Source: Calendula officinalis (Eukaryota; Streptophyta; Magnoliopsida; Asterales; Asteraceae). From it: a stretch of DNA of 64,000 nt. Positions within the stretch are counted from its first letter, which is position 1; each line of letters begins with the position of its first letter. Below the pieces are notes generated by a model. The model had not been told where the DNA came from and did no database searches. It saw only the letters and a list, made by a program, of their open reading frames with translations. The stretch covers positions 52,282,646 through 52,346,645 of the forward strand of contig OY970821.1 of assembly GCA_963853835.1 (NCBI GenBank), in the 5' to 3' direction. Position numbers and translations under genes: made by a program. Positions 34,057 through 46,431 of this stretch are shown here, one piece after another.

Positions 34057-34563
34057 TGTTAAGGCAAAAAGCCTTGCCCCTTTAGATCTTAAGATAACAA
34101 AACAACCTAGACTAGCTTTGATTAATATGTATAATAATATAGCTAAGTTTAGGTCTGATACTGAGTGATCAGTATTGGAACTCAGTATCAGCACTCAGTA
34201 TCAGATAGTGATACTGAGTACAAGGACTGAGTAGAAGGACTGAGTAATACTCAGTATAGTAACGGACTAAGATCAAATCCCTTGATCTTAGTCATTTTCC
34301 TTACTTAGTCGTTCGGTTACTCCTTTGCTCATTATGTAAGATCTCTATAACATTATAAATAGAGATCATCTTGCAAAGGAGTACTTACCAATTTACTCTA
34401 CACTTTCATATCTTGTAATTGATCAGTGGTATTGCTTTTCCGCAGCATACCACACTTAATGGATTTGTACACCGACTCTAATACTGTGTTTTACACTTTA
34501 ACTGTCTCTTGTATAATCATTCTAATCAATTAACTAACAAACCAGGGGTGTTGTGACCTAACA
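34057..34563 (+). repeat. 3' LTR of A
   Basis: 507 bp. Visible differences from the 5' LTR: GTAGAA/GTATAA, TCCTTTGG/TCGTTCGG (two changes) and TTAGTGG/TTAATGG. GTTCC follows. Confidence 0.95.
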
Positions 34564-34568
34564 GTTCC

Positions 34569-35455
34569 TCAGATTGTTGGGTAACTGTATCTGATCTGAT
34601 CGGATCACAACTACCCAGTTACACTATCTGATCACTATCTGAAACAACGATCAGTTCCCCGTGCAGAATCATATATTGATCAACAGATCAGATAGTGTAA
34701 CAGGTTCAGCACAATGGACAAAACGTTGAACCATTGAACAGATACTTCTCTAAGTAAAACTCTTAGTGAAGGTCGCTGGAGCTGAAGGCCATCTGAAGAA
34801 GCATGAGTATCCGAAATCTCATGGCCACCAGAAGTGTACATAGGCTGGAAGTTTCAGCGTCACCGAAAGACACAAGTCACGCACACGTTTGTGCATCACT
34901 GATTATGGGAATATCTTTCTAATCATCACAAGACGAAAGAAAGTACTGTCAGAATTCCGTTAGTCGTGCGCGTCCCATGTAATATCATTTGCACAAACGG
35001 AATTCTCACACGTGGAATCGATCGATCATTCCTTTGGCTCTACGTTTCCCAATGATATAAGTTGAGGACTTAGTCGATCGATTCTGGTGTGCACCCAACA
35101 AGGTTACACGCTGCTGAATTTACTCCAGAACTTTATTCCTTTGAGCAGAGTGTAAACCACCAGTTAACTCTAGTTGTCTGATCCGAGAATTTAATATGTA
35201 CAACGAAAGTGTCTGGTCTTGTGCTTGATCATTTGTCGATCATAAACTTGTCTTAGATAATATATGTTGTTGTCTATCACATGCAAGAAGTTTAGTTCGG
35301 ATTTGTTCTTAGCTATTCCGCAAACTGCTTGCATCTTTATTGTATCAATTATTGATTAATTAAGAAAAGTTTAAAAAGTGTTGAGTGTCTCCATAAATTT
35401 AAATTGGTCAGTGAAAGCGTATAGGTGTTATATTCCATCTATTACGGTACTAACA
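34569..35455 (+). repeat. 5' LTR of X, remainder
   Basis: Continues X after A and matches 52681-53581. It ends ACGGTACTAACA and is followed by a PBS. Confidence 0.9.
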
Positions 35456-35457
35456 AT

Positions 35458-35469
35458 TGGTATCATAGC
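35458..35469 (+). other. primer binding site of X
   Basis: TGGTATCATAGC, one mismatch to the initiator-Met complement. Confidence 0.85.
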
Positions 35470-35517
35470 AGGGACAATTAATTCATAATTGTTTATCTGT
35501 TTACTTACTGATCAAAA

Positions 35518-35590
35518 ATGGGTGAAAAGCTATCTCAAATGAACCTTGGCTTGAAGAAAAATGCCCTGTGTTTACTGATGACGATTTTGG
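35518..35590 (+). pseudogene. gag: X gag, first codons, cut by W
   Basis: An ATG at 35518 opens MGEKLSQMNLGL. A frame change then leads into a CPVFTDDDFG stretch that is continued beyond W at 43428 by MWKIRFLGFIE. W was inserted at TTTGG. Confidence 0.8.
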
Positions 35591-36215
35591 TAATGGTGAT
35601 TTTCGGTTATTACGAGTAACAAACGCAACGGAAAAATGTTTATCACCATAAACGAATCTAATATTAAATCATACAATTAAACTACAATAAAAAATAAAGT
35701 GATTAGATGAACATTTCATACCCTTGAAGCCTTTGATCTTGATGATTCGGATGGATGGAGATGGTGACTGAAACAAAGTATTCTAACGGAGAATACCTCT
35801 AAAGATGATCGACACCACACTTGTGCTTGAACACCAAGGGATGCTAGTCCAATCTTCAAGCAAAGAGGAAGCAAAAATTGGGAGAGAGTGTGGAAAGGAG
35901 CGCCGGGTTTGGGGAGCTAGAATGAGAGAATTGGTTGCCCTAATTCTCTTAATTACCTTCCATAAACCATTAACTTTATTTACACTCTAGTCCCTATCTT
36001 TTGTTCCTTCTAGTTTGCTCACAATAAAGTTTCAATATTAACATTTAGTATTAAACTTATTGTATACAAGCATGTAGCTTATATTAATATATAATGCAAT
36101 TACCCTAATTACACTGTATATTTTATGGTGTTAAGTGTTTAAGTGTGTGACCCTTTAGGCTCACAAACTACTAGCCATATAACTATATGTTATACGCGTG
36201 AAGCATATTCCAACA
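35591..36215 (-). repeat. 3' LTR of W
   Basis: 625 bp, paired with 42798-43422. The ORF at 35805-35990 and its partner at 43012-43197 are conserved only because the LTRs are duplicates. Confidence 0.95.
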
Positions 36216-37078
36216 GCTCCCACTTGCGCACGTGATAACATCAAGTAGTTATACAAGCAAATGTTAGAGTCTAGCAACCCGCCAATGCCCCTAGAAGTAC
36301 ATGAGGAGTTACATAAAATCTTTGTTCAAAGTTTTTCGCGCAGTTATCCTTTTGTTACTGATACTATGTTGAATTTTAGACAAGGATTAATGTTAATCTA
36401 AAATTTCAATGATTCTGTTTCTCGATCTATATATTGAAGTAGATTACAAAAACCAATCAAGATTCATCTTGATTACCTTTTGGGTGTGGCCACACATACA
36501 TCTATTCAAATCATCGAGGGACCCAGTAGTATCTAATCCACATACATGGAGGAACAAATTCTTTATTGACTACACGTGCTTGTGATATGCTTAATGACAA
36601 ACCCGATAATGGTTGTTATAACAGCCTTATTCAGGTCAGCGTTTAACCATATCAAAGTTTTCCCCTCTACATACACAAACCAACTAGCATCTCAAGTCAG
36701 AGGATAAGTGATAAAGCCTTTGTGAGATTCACTTGTGACATAAATCCATGAAGTGATTTCTCATAGGTTGGGTCAGTCCAATTGTGCATCATTATAAAAA
36801 ACATGTGAGTTTGATTTCATCATCCTTAGTCATACTAAGATAATGTTATCAATGCCCTCAGATTTGTCTTAATAATATTCCCATATTATTAATATGACAA
36901 TGTTCAATTTAGAATATAAAACGCAGTAAATATTCATGGATATAAACATGCAAATATAGAACACAGTAGATATTCATTTAAAAACGATCATATCAAATAT
37001 ATCAATTTATTCCAATAAAAATTTCTCAATGTTCCATTATCGAAATACTAAAACAAATTATATGAAACTACTGGCTGG
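36216..37078 (-). other. 3' untranslated region and polypurine tract of W
   Basis: On the minus strand the last bases before the LTR, AGTGGGAGC, form the polypurine tract. The remainder is AT-rich and coding-free after the RNase H stop at about 37079. Confidence 0.75.
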
Positions 37079-37660
37079 TCAAAGCCCAATGTTTCTAGCA
37101 TGCTCAATATGTTTGGTACATGACATTGGCTTCGTGAAGGGGTCAGCTAAGTTGTCATCTGTATGAACTTTTAGCAAGCGTATATCTCCCATTAGGATCG
37201 CATCTCTAATGTAGTGAACCTTCCCCCGGTAATGTCTAGCGCCTTTCTGAACACTAGGTTCGTTGGCAATGATGATAGCACTTGTGTTATCACAGTACAT
37301 ATCCATGGGTTTTTCAATATTGGGGACAACTCCAAGTCCAGAAATGAATTTCCTCATCTAAACAGCTTCCATTGCAGCTTCAGTAGTTGCAATGTATTCA
37401 GCTTCTGTAGAAGACATAGCGATAGTGCTCTGCTTTGCGCTTTTCCAATCAACAGCGCCTCCGTTCAAAACGAAAACATACCCCATTTGAGATTTGGAAT
37501 CATCTCGATCGGTCTCAAAACTAGCGTCAGAATAACAAGTAACGCTTAGCTCATTTTGAGTTTCACCACCATAGACAAGAAACATATCTTTAGTATTCCT
37601 AAGATACTTCAGTATGTTCTTAACAACAGTCCAGTGACTCTCACCTGGATTCTGTTGATA
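37079..37660 (-). pseudogene. pol: W RNase H
   Basis: One frame in two pieces. TCYSDASFETDRDD, GAVDWKSAKQSTIAMSS and TEAEYIA mark the active-site region, then IEKPMDMYCDNTSAI and ADPFTKPMS the C-terminus. An in-frame TAG just after AAMEAV (about 37358-37360) and a TGA at 37663-37661, on the RT side, interrupt it. Both are single transitions from likely Trp and Arg codons. Confidence 0.9.
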
Positions 37661-38430
37661 TCATCTTGTAAGGTTATGAGAGAACGCTACATCAGGTCTT
37701 GTGCACCGCACAACATACATGATAGATCCTACTGCCGAGGCATATGGAACATCACGCATACGTTTCATCTCATCAGGTGAGGACAGTCCTTGAGTCTTAC
37801 TCAAGTGTACATTGTGCTGCATAGGGAGACTTCCACGTTTGGAATCATCCATTCTAAACCGTTTTAGAATTTTATCAATGTACGCACTTTGACTTAGTCC
37901 GATTAACCTCTTTGATCTATCTCGATAGATCTTTATACCAAGTATATATGCCGCTTCCCCAAGATCCTTCATAGCGAAGCACTTCCTAAGCCAGGATTTT
38001 ACATCTTGTAGCATTGGAATGTTATTTCCTATGAGTAATATGTCATCGACATATCGGAATAGAAAGACGACATTGCTCCCACTAGCTCTTACATATACAC
38101 ATGGCTCGTCGGGATTCTGAGTGAAGCCAAACGTTTTGACTTCCTCGTCGAATCTTTTGTTCCAACTTCTGGATGCTTGCTTTAGTCCATAAATGGACCT
38201 TTGAAGCTTACATACTTTCTTGGGGTGTTTTGTACTTACAAAACCTTCAGGTTGTACCATATAGACATCTTCATCGAGGTGTCCATTTAAGAAAGCAGTT
38301 TTAACATCCATTTGCCAAATCTCATAGTCATAGTACGTTGCTATGGCTAGGAGGATCCTAATAGCTCTAACATCGGCAACAGGCGAGAAGGTTTCGTCAT
38401 AGTCAATCCCGTAGTTTGAGTGTAACCTTT
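37661..38430 (-). pseudogene. pol: W reverse transcriptase, core
   Basis: DVKTAFLNGHLDEDVYM, YGLKQASRSWNKRFDEEV and the catalytic RYVDDILLIGN are present. A one-base frameshift near 38410-38420 separates it from the N-terminal RT motif ARLVAKGYTQTTG. The ORF ends at the TGA at 37661. Confidence 0.92.
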
Positions 38431-39423
38431 TGCTACCAACCGAGCTTTATAGGTGTGTACATTTCCATCCATGTCGGTCTTCTTCTTGAAGAGCCACTTG
38501 CTACCAACAGTCTTACTGTTAGGAGGAAGATCAACCAAATTCCATACTTGGTTATCTTTCACGGATTGCATTTCCGCGTTCATAGCATCAAGCCATTTTC
38601 CAGATTCAGAATCTGATAATGCAGCTCGATATTTAGGGGGTTCATTATGATCCCCTAAACTTAGCTCCTCAGCATCGACATGGAAACCATGTCGTTCAGG
38701 TGCATGAGGTGTCCTTGCGGACCTTTGAACGGGGACTACATCATTTTGAGGTGCAACAGGAACAGTTTCATGTTCAGCCTCATCTTGATGTTCGCTAGTA
38801 TCTACAATAGGTTGTGCATCTTCATCACTTGGAATCTCGTCAAAGTCGATGGTACTCCCACTTGCTTCTTGTGCAATGAGATTGCTCTCAAGAAACTCAG
38901 CATAACGAGCAATAATTACCTTTTGCTCAGGTGGGTAGTAGAAATAGTAACCCATCGTTTCCTCAGGGTATCCTATAAAGATGCACTTGACAGCTCTGGG
39001 TTCAAGTTTGTTTGGTGTGTCTCGTTTCACGAGAGCCTCACAACCCCAGACCTTCAAGTAAGACAAGTTAGGGACTTTCCCATGCCATATCTCATATGGT
39101 GTCTTTTCAACCTTCTTGGTGGGAACCATATTCAGTATGCGAGCAGCCGATTTAAGTGCACAGCCCCAAAAGGATAGAGGTAGAGTGGTAGGACTCATCA
39201 TCGATCGGACCATGTCAAGCAAGGTGCGATTTCTCCTCTCTGATACACCATTATGCTGTGGTGTATAAGGGGGAGTGAATTGTGAGACAATCCCACAATT
39301 CTTAAGATGGTCTTGAAACTCATGGCTCATGTACTCCCCTCCTCGATCAGAACGGAGAGCCTTTATCTTCTTGCCAAGTTGATTCTCTACTTCATTTTGG
39401 AAAGCTTTGAACGTTTCAAAGGT
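38347..39423 (-). pseudogene. pol: W integrase C-terminal half and start of RT
   Basis: RSDRGGEYMSHEF and GVSERRNRTLLDM supply the second Asp and the Glu of the DDE triad, followed by FWGCALKSAARILNMVP and the GYPEETMGYYFY region. An acidic linker leads to RT at KWLDAMNAEMQSVKDNQVWN. The frame continues upstream to 39426, where a TAA separates it from the N-terminal integrase. Confidence 0.92.
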
Positions 39424-40094
39424 TTAATGTTTATGTTTAATCAAGTAAACATAACCATAACGACTAAAGTCGTCAGTGAAAGTAATGAAGTAGGTAACAC
39501 CTTCCCTAGTACGAGTTCTAAAAGGGCCACATACATCAGTATGTATGAGTCCAAGTAGATCATTGGCCCTTTCGCCTACATGGGAGAAAAGTTTGCGCGC
39601 CATTTTACCATATATACAAGAAACACATTTATCTAATGATTCAGAATCATCTGATTTTATACGTCCATCCTTTTGTAATTTCAAAACGCGTTTCTTGTTA
39701 ACGTGGCAAAGGCGACAATGCCATAGGTAAGTAGAATCCAAATTCTTCTTGCATTTATTATTGGTACATGTATAAATAGAACTACTATTTGTGATACGAT
39801 TATGCATGTCAATCTCAAAGATACCATCACGAGGAATAGCATTAAAGTAAAAAACATTATCCTTTGAAACTGAAATACCATAATCCGTAAAAGTATGAAT
39901 AAAACCATTATTCCACAAACAAGAAAGCGATACTATACCCCTAGTAATACTAGGCGCATAGTGACAATTGTCTAATACAATAATTTAACCACTAGGAAGG
40001 ATTAAATCATAGCTTCCTATAGTTTCGACCGGTGCACGCATTCCATTGCCTACGTACAAATCCAAAGCTCCATGGTTTAGCTTTCTACTTCCCC
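39424..40094 (-). pseudogene. pol: W protease-integrase junction
   Basis: The HHCC zinc region (LWHCRLCHVNKKRVL and CVSCIYGKM) and the first catalytic Asp (LIHTDVCGPF) are clear. The upstream part (40094-39919) reads in the same frame, with an in-frame TAA in the PSG/IIVLDN stretch near 39985. Confidence 0.88.
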
Positions 40095-41102
40095 TTAGAC
40101 CCTGCATGGTTTACAAATGTGAGTTCCACAACCAGTGTCATATACCCATGATTTCTTAGGGAAAGCATATAGTTCTATTGGGAAGATACTTGATGTGCCA
40201 ACCTTGTTGGCTTTGTTCTTCATCAACTCCGCCAGGTAGGCAGGACAGTTCCTCCTCCAGTGGCCTGTTTCACCGCAGTGATGGCAAGAAAGCTCCTTAG
40301 CAGGGTGCTCCTTTTGAGTAGGTGGGGGAACCTTTGGCTTGGGCTTGTAAACTTGCTTTCCCTTGCCTTGGCCCTTCGCAACTACTTGCGGTTTTGGTTT
40401 TTGGATCTTTCCTTGCCTTATAGAAAGGACAGTATGGGCCAGAGTTTTATTGGGTAGGCTGGCTTCCGTTTGTTTCAGCATAGCATGTAATGCGGCGAAA
40501 GTTTTCCCCATACTATTCATATGATAAGTCTTGACAAACGGCGCAAAATCCTTGTTGAGGTCCGTTAGGATCAAGCTAATTCCAAGGATGTGCGGCATAG
40601 CGTAACCAAGCTTTTCCATTTGCTCTAAGTAGCTCTTCATCTTCAAGAGATAAGAGCTAACAGACTGTCCCTCCTCCTGCTTGCAAGCGTGGAAGGCTTT
40701 GACAGTGTCAAAGAGTTCCTGCTCGGCTTGCTTTTGATACATGGCTTTTAGGTCACGCATCATATCAAATGCAGTGAGGTCCTCGAGATTCTTTTGAATC
40801 TCGGGAATCATGCTCACTAGCATAAGCGCGGTGACTTCCTGTTGTTCGTTAAACCTTTTGGTATAGGCTGCACGAACAACAGCAGTGGCGGTAGCTGCAG
40901 GGGCAGGGGGCAGTGCCTCCTCCAAATGGTGGTACTTGTGCTCGGCCCTAAGGACAATCCTTAGGTTTCGAGACCAGTCCACAAAGTTCGTTCCATCAAG
41001 TTTTTTTCTTTTTCGAGAATGGAACGAATGGTGGTGTGTGTTAGGGTTTGATTGTTTGAAGTCATCTACAAAATTACCAAGTTCATTAATTAGTATTTTC
41101 AA
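40095..41102 (-). pseudogene. gag: W gag and protease start
   Basis: 335 open codons. LDGTNFVDWSRNLRIVLRAEHK is the copia gag entry, followed by LMLVSMIPEIQKNLE, LFDTVKAFHA, a lysine-rich tail, the CCHC knuckle CHHCGETGHWRRNC (from about residue 273) and the protease motif YDTGCGTHIC. The natural start lies slightly upstream in another frame (MTSNNQ at about 41062-41080); a base change in an A-run near 41000-41010 separates them. Frame is lost again right after HIC. Confidence 0.9.
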
Positions 41103-42797
41103 TAATAATTTCTTTTAAGCAATTAACTACCCAATTAATATTAATTAAAAGCTAAGATCCCATTAAGCTTCAATCATCGCATCAGTTGATCTGCTAGAGA
41201 TGATAGATCTAATAGGTAGGTGAGGATCAACAATGCATTACAAGTGCAACTCTTAGAGGTATGGGACTTCATGGCACCTAGTGAACAAGCATCTAGGGTC
41301 ATGTGGCATGTTTGTCACATCTTCGCCTCGAGTCAAGGTCTCACCGTTAACTCGATTAAGTCATCCAATGTGAAATCATGTCAAAATAGCTCAAGGTCTC
41401 ACGCGTAGAGAATAAGGACCTCAGATCTAAATTCAAACCACGTCTCACGTGAATTTAAAAATAGAAGCAAGTGAGTATCAACCGATTGGACAGCGTGACT
41501 TAAATTTTAGGAATGTTAAATTTTAATTAATAAAATTTTATTAAGATATGAATGAATCATGTACTTCATTCATACCACTTCATAAGTCGTTTAATAAACG
41601 GTAATAACATTTAGCGATTATTAAGGGTTAAGTTTCAAATCATATTTAAACTTAGTTTAATCTCAAAACAATTTTAGATTAAAAATGAATCTTGAATGAT
41701 TAACAAGTAATCATAGATGAAAAAAAGTTTGGATGTTTTAATGTTTGTGTCTAAAATCGTGTTTTAATTGTTTTATTACTTGTATCTAATAGAAAAGAAA
41801 ACAACCACAAACATAAATAAAACATGCAACAAATTTTGTGCAAACCTCGACCGATGAAATCCTAGGTTCGGTCACGTGAGTCATCACGACGAACCGAAGG
41901 GTCAAACTAGGGACGGGCCAACATGAACCCAAACGGGCCTACATAAACCCAATGGGCTCCCACTTGCCCTCATGACATTCATGGGCAAGTAGAAACCAAC
42001 ATTTGTGAAAAAATACAATCTGCCAGAAAATTCAGTCTGACTTCAAGGCCAGAAAAGTCACTGAAGGAGTCTTCGGTGGTCTTCCCAGCCTTCTGTAAAG
42101 TTGTAGGCCTCTGAGTTGCGGAACGTTTGGCGGTGGTTTCAGGTCCAACAGAATAGCCAATCTCCGGGAAAGTCTGTTTTCGTGCAGCTGCGCAGGAGGT
42201 GCCGAAAATTGTTGTTTTGTCCTCATCTTTTCTTCACCTTTTGACAACAAATTACAAAGTACAAAGAAACAAAATACAACTATTCTAAAGACTTTTACAA
42301 TGAAATTTGCCCCAAAAAATGGCACCAAAAATAAAAGAAAAATTGAAACAAATTACAACAATTTAAGCCAAAAACACGGCTTTTCCCAAATCAACCAAAC
42401 AACTAATCAAGAAAGACATTCATTCACAAACGGTCTAGGCTTTCATCGGTTTGCACAAACAAGCAACAATTGACAAGGCTTTGGCTCGGGATATGGCAAA
42501 AATACATGTTTTGCCATATCAAAAAACAAAATTAAACAAGAATTCCAAGCCAAATAATCAAAAAAATCAATAAACTCGATTATTTTTTTTTTTAAATTGA
42601 TTTTGTAACAAGTGACAATAGGGTTTCAAAGATACATGTTTTAACCCACTTTTTAATTAAAAAATCGAAAGTTAAATCAAAAAACCCGTAGGGATTTTCT
42701 TGTCCGATCGGCACTTTTATACATAAAAAAATGGGTTTTGCCACTTTTCACAAAATATAGCAAATTATATGATTAATATAATGACTCGTGATTCCAC
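41103..42797 (-). other. leader and primer binding site of W
   Basis: A 1.7-kb coding-free leader, homologous in part to the Y leader. Next to the LTR the PBS reads GTGGAATCACGAG on the minus strand, several mismatches from the usual initiator-Met complement. Confidence 0.7.
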
Positions 42798-43422
42798 TAA
42801 TGGTGATTTTCGGTTATTATAAGTAACAAATGCAGCGGAAAAATGTTTATCACCATAAACGGATCTAATATTAAATCATACAATTAAACTACAATAAAAA
42901 ACAAAGAGATTAGATTAACATTTCATACCCTTGAAGCCTTTGATCCTGATGATTCGGATGGACGAAGATGGTGACCGAAACAAAGTATTCTAACGGAGAA
43001 TACCTCTAAAGATGATCCACACAACACTTGTTCTTGAACACCAAGGGATGCTAGTCCAATATTCAAGCAAAGAGGAAGCAAAAATTGGGAGAGAGTGTAG
43101 AAAGAGGCGCCGGGTTTGGGGAGGTAGAATGAGAGAATTGGTTTACCTAATTCTCTTAATTACCTTCCATAAACCATTAAGTTTATTTACATTCTAGTCC
43201 CTATCTTTTGTTCCATCTAGTTTGCTCACAATACAGTTTCAATATTAACATTTAATATTAAACTTATTATATACAAGCATGCAACTTATATTAATATATA
43301 ATGCAATTACCCTAATTACACTATATATCTTATGGTGTTAAGTGTTTAAGTGTGTGACCCTTTAGGCTCACAAACTACTAGCCATATAACTATATGTTAT
43401 ACGCGTGGAGCATATTCCAACA
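42798..43422 (-). repeat. 5' LTR of W
   Basis: 625 bp. It begins at 43422 with TGTTGGAATATGC on the minus strand. TTTGG follows on the plus strand. Confidence 0.95.
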
Positions 43423-43427
43423 TTTGG

Positions 43428-45812
43428 TATGTGGAAAATCCGTTTTCTGGGATTTATCGAACATCAAAATGACATGGGACCAGATATTCTTATCAATGGT
43501 CCATACATTCCAATAATGTTCGTTCCAAGTACAACCATTTCCAAGAAGAAGAAGGAGGAGGGTGACGATGAAGACGAAGATGAAGAAGAAGAAGACCTTT
43601 CCGATGTTGAAGAACCCAAACCAAAAGATCTATGGTCAGAGGCAGACAAAAAGCTAGTCGGCCAAGATGTTGAAATCCGGTTCCTCCTTCAAACATCCCT
43701 CCCAAATCACATTCTTATCACTGTAAAAGAGTGTAGAACTGCCAAAGAGATTTAAGATATCTTGATAACATCATATGAAGGAACCGATGAAGTTAAAGCT
43801 AGCAGAAAAGCAATGTTGAATCAAAAGTATGAAGCTTTCAAAGTCATCAAATGTGAAACTCTCGACATGTCCTGCAGAAGGTTCACCATCTTCATAAATG
43901 AACTAAGGGAATTTGGCATTCACAAAGATGTTCAAGAATTAATGTACAAAGTTTTGGAGATTCTTCCAAAAGATTGGGCTGTCATGTCCACGGTGCTAAG
44001 AACCTCGGGTCAGATGAGGGATATGAACATGAGTAGTCTTTATACTACATTGATGAACTTTGAAAATGAAAACAAGATGTATGATGATCTGAATGAAACT
44101 CCTGCCTCCTCCGCCTTCATTGCAAGTTCTTCTAAGTCTTCTCGCAGAGAACTAAACGCAAAGATGGAAAACGATGTCGATCTAAACGATGCTGATAACG
44201 AAAGATTTGAAGATGCTGAAGACGGTGATGTCAAAGAACGAGAATCTAATCCATGAGAAGGTGATAATGATGATATAAAAGAACTATCTGAAAGTATGGC
44301 TTTATTAGCCACAAGGTATAAAAGATTCTTAAATAGAAACAAATCAGGTGGTCAAAACGACAGAGGAGAGATGGTATGCTTTAAATGTGGAAGAGCGGGT
44401 CACATCAAAGCTGATTGCAATGTTAAAGAAAACTCTGGAAAGGAACAATCAGCCTCAAGTTCTCCCACAAATTATAAAAAGAAGTATGAAGATACTGAGA
44501 AAAAGTACCGGGAACTGAAGTCACAACTTGCAAAGGCTGAGAAAGATGCAAAGGCTTTTAAAGCAACTGTTGAGTCCTTGGAAAGCTACTCAGAATCAAG
44601 TGATGAAGACACATTAAACAATGAAGTAATCTCTACTCCTACAAAAGAAGAATCTGAAACCATGTTAATTAATCACAAATTCATAAAATGTCTAATGGCC
44701 ATAACTGAAGAATCAGAGACACAACAATCATCAAATGCTTCCCAAGAATCTAAACTGGCAGAAATTTCATCTTCTAAGAAATGGGACGCGGAAACGTTAA
44801 ATAGAGTAAGAAAATTCATAAAGCTTCTGATGAAGAAAAGACATCTCTATTTCAAGTGCTCACTCGAAATCTGGTATGTGCTCATAATCGATATGCTGAA
44901 TCTGAAATTACTGTGAAGAAACTAACCGATGAAATAGAAAAGCTCAAGTAAGAATCCTCTCAATTAAAAGAGTCGAAGCTTAAAATTGCTGAACTTCAGA
45001 CGATAAACAAAACATTGAGAAAGCATAACGTTGAGCTAATAAAGAAAAGTGAAACTCTCCAAAGAATTTTTGACTCGTGGTCAAAATCCTCAAACTTGTC
45101 AAAACAAATTTTAGAAGAACAAATTCCAGCTCAAGTTCAAGCAATTCTTGGGGGGAATTAAAAAACCGATGTAGTTCTTCCTGAGGTATTCAAACAAAGC
45201 TCAAGTCACAAAAATCCCTTGTTCGGACCACCAAAAGATTACACTCCCAAATCACATGCTTCAAACACCAAAGAAAATTTCTTTGTCAAAACGTCTGAAT
45301 TAATTCCAAATACCCACAGTACTGAATTTAAAGAAAAAGATTGAAAATGTCCCAAGCTCAGAACCAGAAGAAACAAATTCATCAGGATCTGAAAAGGATC
45401 TCAAAAACATGAAACCCCTAAAGGAGAAGAAACTGAAGCTAAGCCTGAAATTTCAGCACCTGAAAAATCTTCAGCAACAAAGACAACTGAGCCAACAATA
45501 AAGACCAAAGGAGTCAAGGTCACGAAGCCTATCAAAACATTAACTCATACTTCAAAACATAAGGTTCAAAATGTAAAGACTCAACCGGATCCAAAAATCA
45601 CCCTCTCACTATCCCTGGTCCACAAAAGGGAATGTTATCATTGTAACGATAAAAGTCATGAAGCAAAATATTGTCCAAATCAAGCTCTCACGAAAACCTC
45701 ATCTACAGAGTCTGAAAATCCACCAGATACATCAAAGCGTGAAAAGACTCAGGTAGAAGACACCAAGAATTCTTCAGCATCCGTTCCTCAATGGGTGCCT
45801 AAATGCATTTAA
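43428..45812 (+). pseudogene. gag: X gag, main part
   Basis: The text runs through at least four frames or stops. It holds the N-terminal gag domain (VGQDVEIRFLLQTSLPNHI, VLEILPKDWAVMSTVLR), the CCHC knuckle CFKCGRAGHIKADC (near 44380-44420) and a Lys/Glu-rich coiled coil (44460-45140). A second knuckle CYHCNDKSHEAKYC follows (about 45636-45677), and the C-terminus QWVPKCI ends at 45812. An in-frame TAA interrupts AKEI/DILITSYEG at 43753-43755 and a TGA follows ERESNP near 44254. Layout and the WVPK end match Gag of A. Confidence 0.88.
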
Positions 45813-45887
45813 TAACTCCAAGCAGCTGAGCATGGCAGACATCTCTTCAGGTGATGTCTCTAAGATCTGCTATAAGTCCATATGCTC

Positions 45888-45959
<72 letters not shown>

Positions 45960-46431
45960 CTGATTTAAAAAAAATTTTGTTTCAGTGCACCATGCTTGTT
46001 CCTATCTGATAACTAAACATCATCAGATGGATTGGCTTTTCAGCATTGGACCTCATCAGACAGAAACACTTGTCGTATTTCTCATACAGAGATCTGATGA
46101 ACTGGAACAGTTTTATTGGACCCACTGTCCTTCTTCCAAGATGTCAGTGTACGCACTTAATGCGGACACCTTAACGTCCTCTCCCGCCCCCATTTTCTTT
46201 TGATTTGATTGGACAGCTTCATCGTGGGCTAGAAACTCAACTTTGGGATACACCGTTTGATATATTCACGGAAATCTCATCCGTTGATTTCTGTTGTACT
46301 AATTCACTCAAATATCCCCTTCACCTCATATCAGAACCCTAAACCCTCTACTGATTCTTGCCTCTTAAATTCGCTGCTCTCACTCATCCTCCATTTCGTA
46401 TATCTCTTTCTCTCTCATCCTCAAAATTCTA
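45813..46431 (+). other. pol-less junction and leader to X ORF3
   Basis: No trace of protease, integrase or RT. An acceptor-like TTTTGTTTCAG at about 45976-45986 and a CT-rich leader before ORF3 are visible. The (TA)n tract at 45891-45957 marks a plausible deletion joint. Confidence 0.7.
45891..45957. repeat. (TA)n microsatellite
   Basis: About 33 TA units, uninterrupted. Confidence 0.97.

Larger units (their letters stand above)
23089..34563 (+). mobile_element. A: near-complete Sirevirus-like Ty1/copia element with two extra ORFs
   Basis: 507-bp LTRs bound 10.5 kb of interior, with GTTCC duplicated on both sides (23084-23088 and 34564-34568). The order is gag, protease-integrase, RT-RNase H, ORF3, ORF4, polypurine tract. 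The very large gag with two knuckles and the position of the extra ORFs after RNase H are Sirevirus (Maximus/SIRE) traits. The LTRs differ at four sites by eye, so the insertion is recent. Even so, pol carries one stop and one frameshift and ORF4 one frameshift, so this copy is not autonomous as it stands. Confidence 0.93.
35591..43422 (-). mobile_element. W: complete but decayed Ty1/copia element
   Basis: 625-bp LTRs at both ends and a perfect TTTGG target duplication (35586-35590 and 43423-43427) inside X gag. On the minus strand the LTR starts TGTTGGAATATGC and ends ATCACCATTA, not the usual CA. Gag, protease, integrase, RT and RNase H follow in copia order, all broken. I count about 33 differences between the LTRs (roughly 5%). 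Leader and LTR start resemble Y, so W and Y belong to one family group. Confidence 0.95.

Noticed and set aside
35805..35990. 61-codon ORF conserved at 43012-43197
   Set aside because: It lies in the two LTRs of W; duplication, not selection, explains the similarity.
45891..45957. CRISPR-like or satellite array
   Set aside because: Simple (TA)n without spacers; no CRISPR features occur anywhere and the genome is plant-like.
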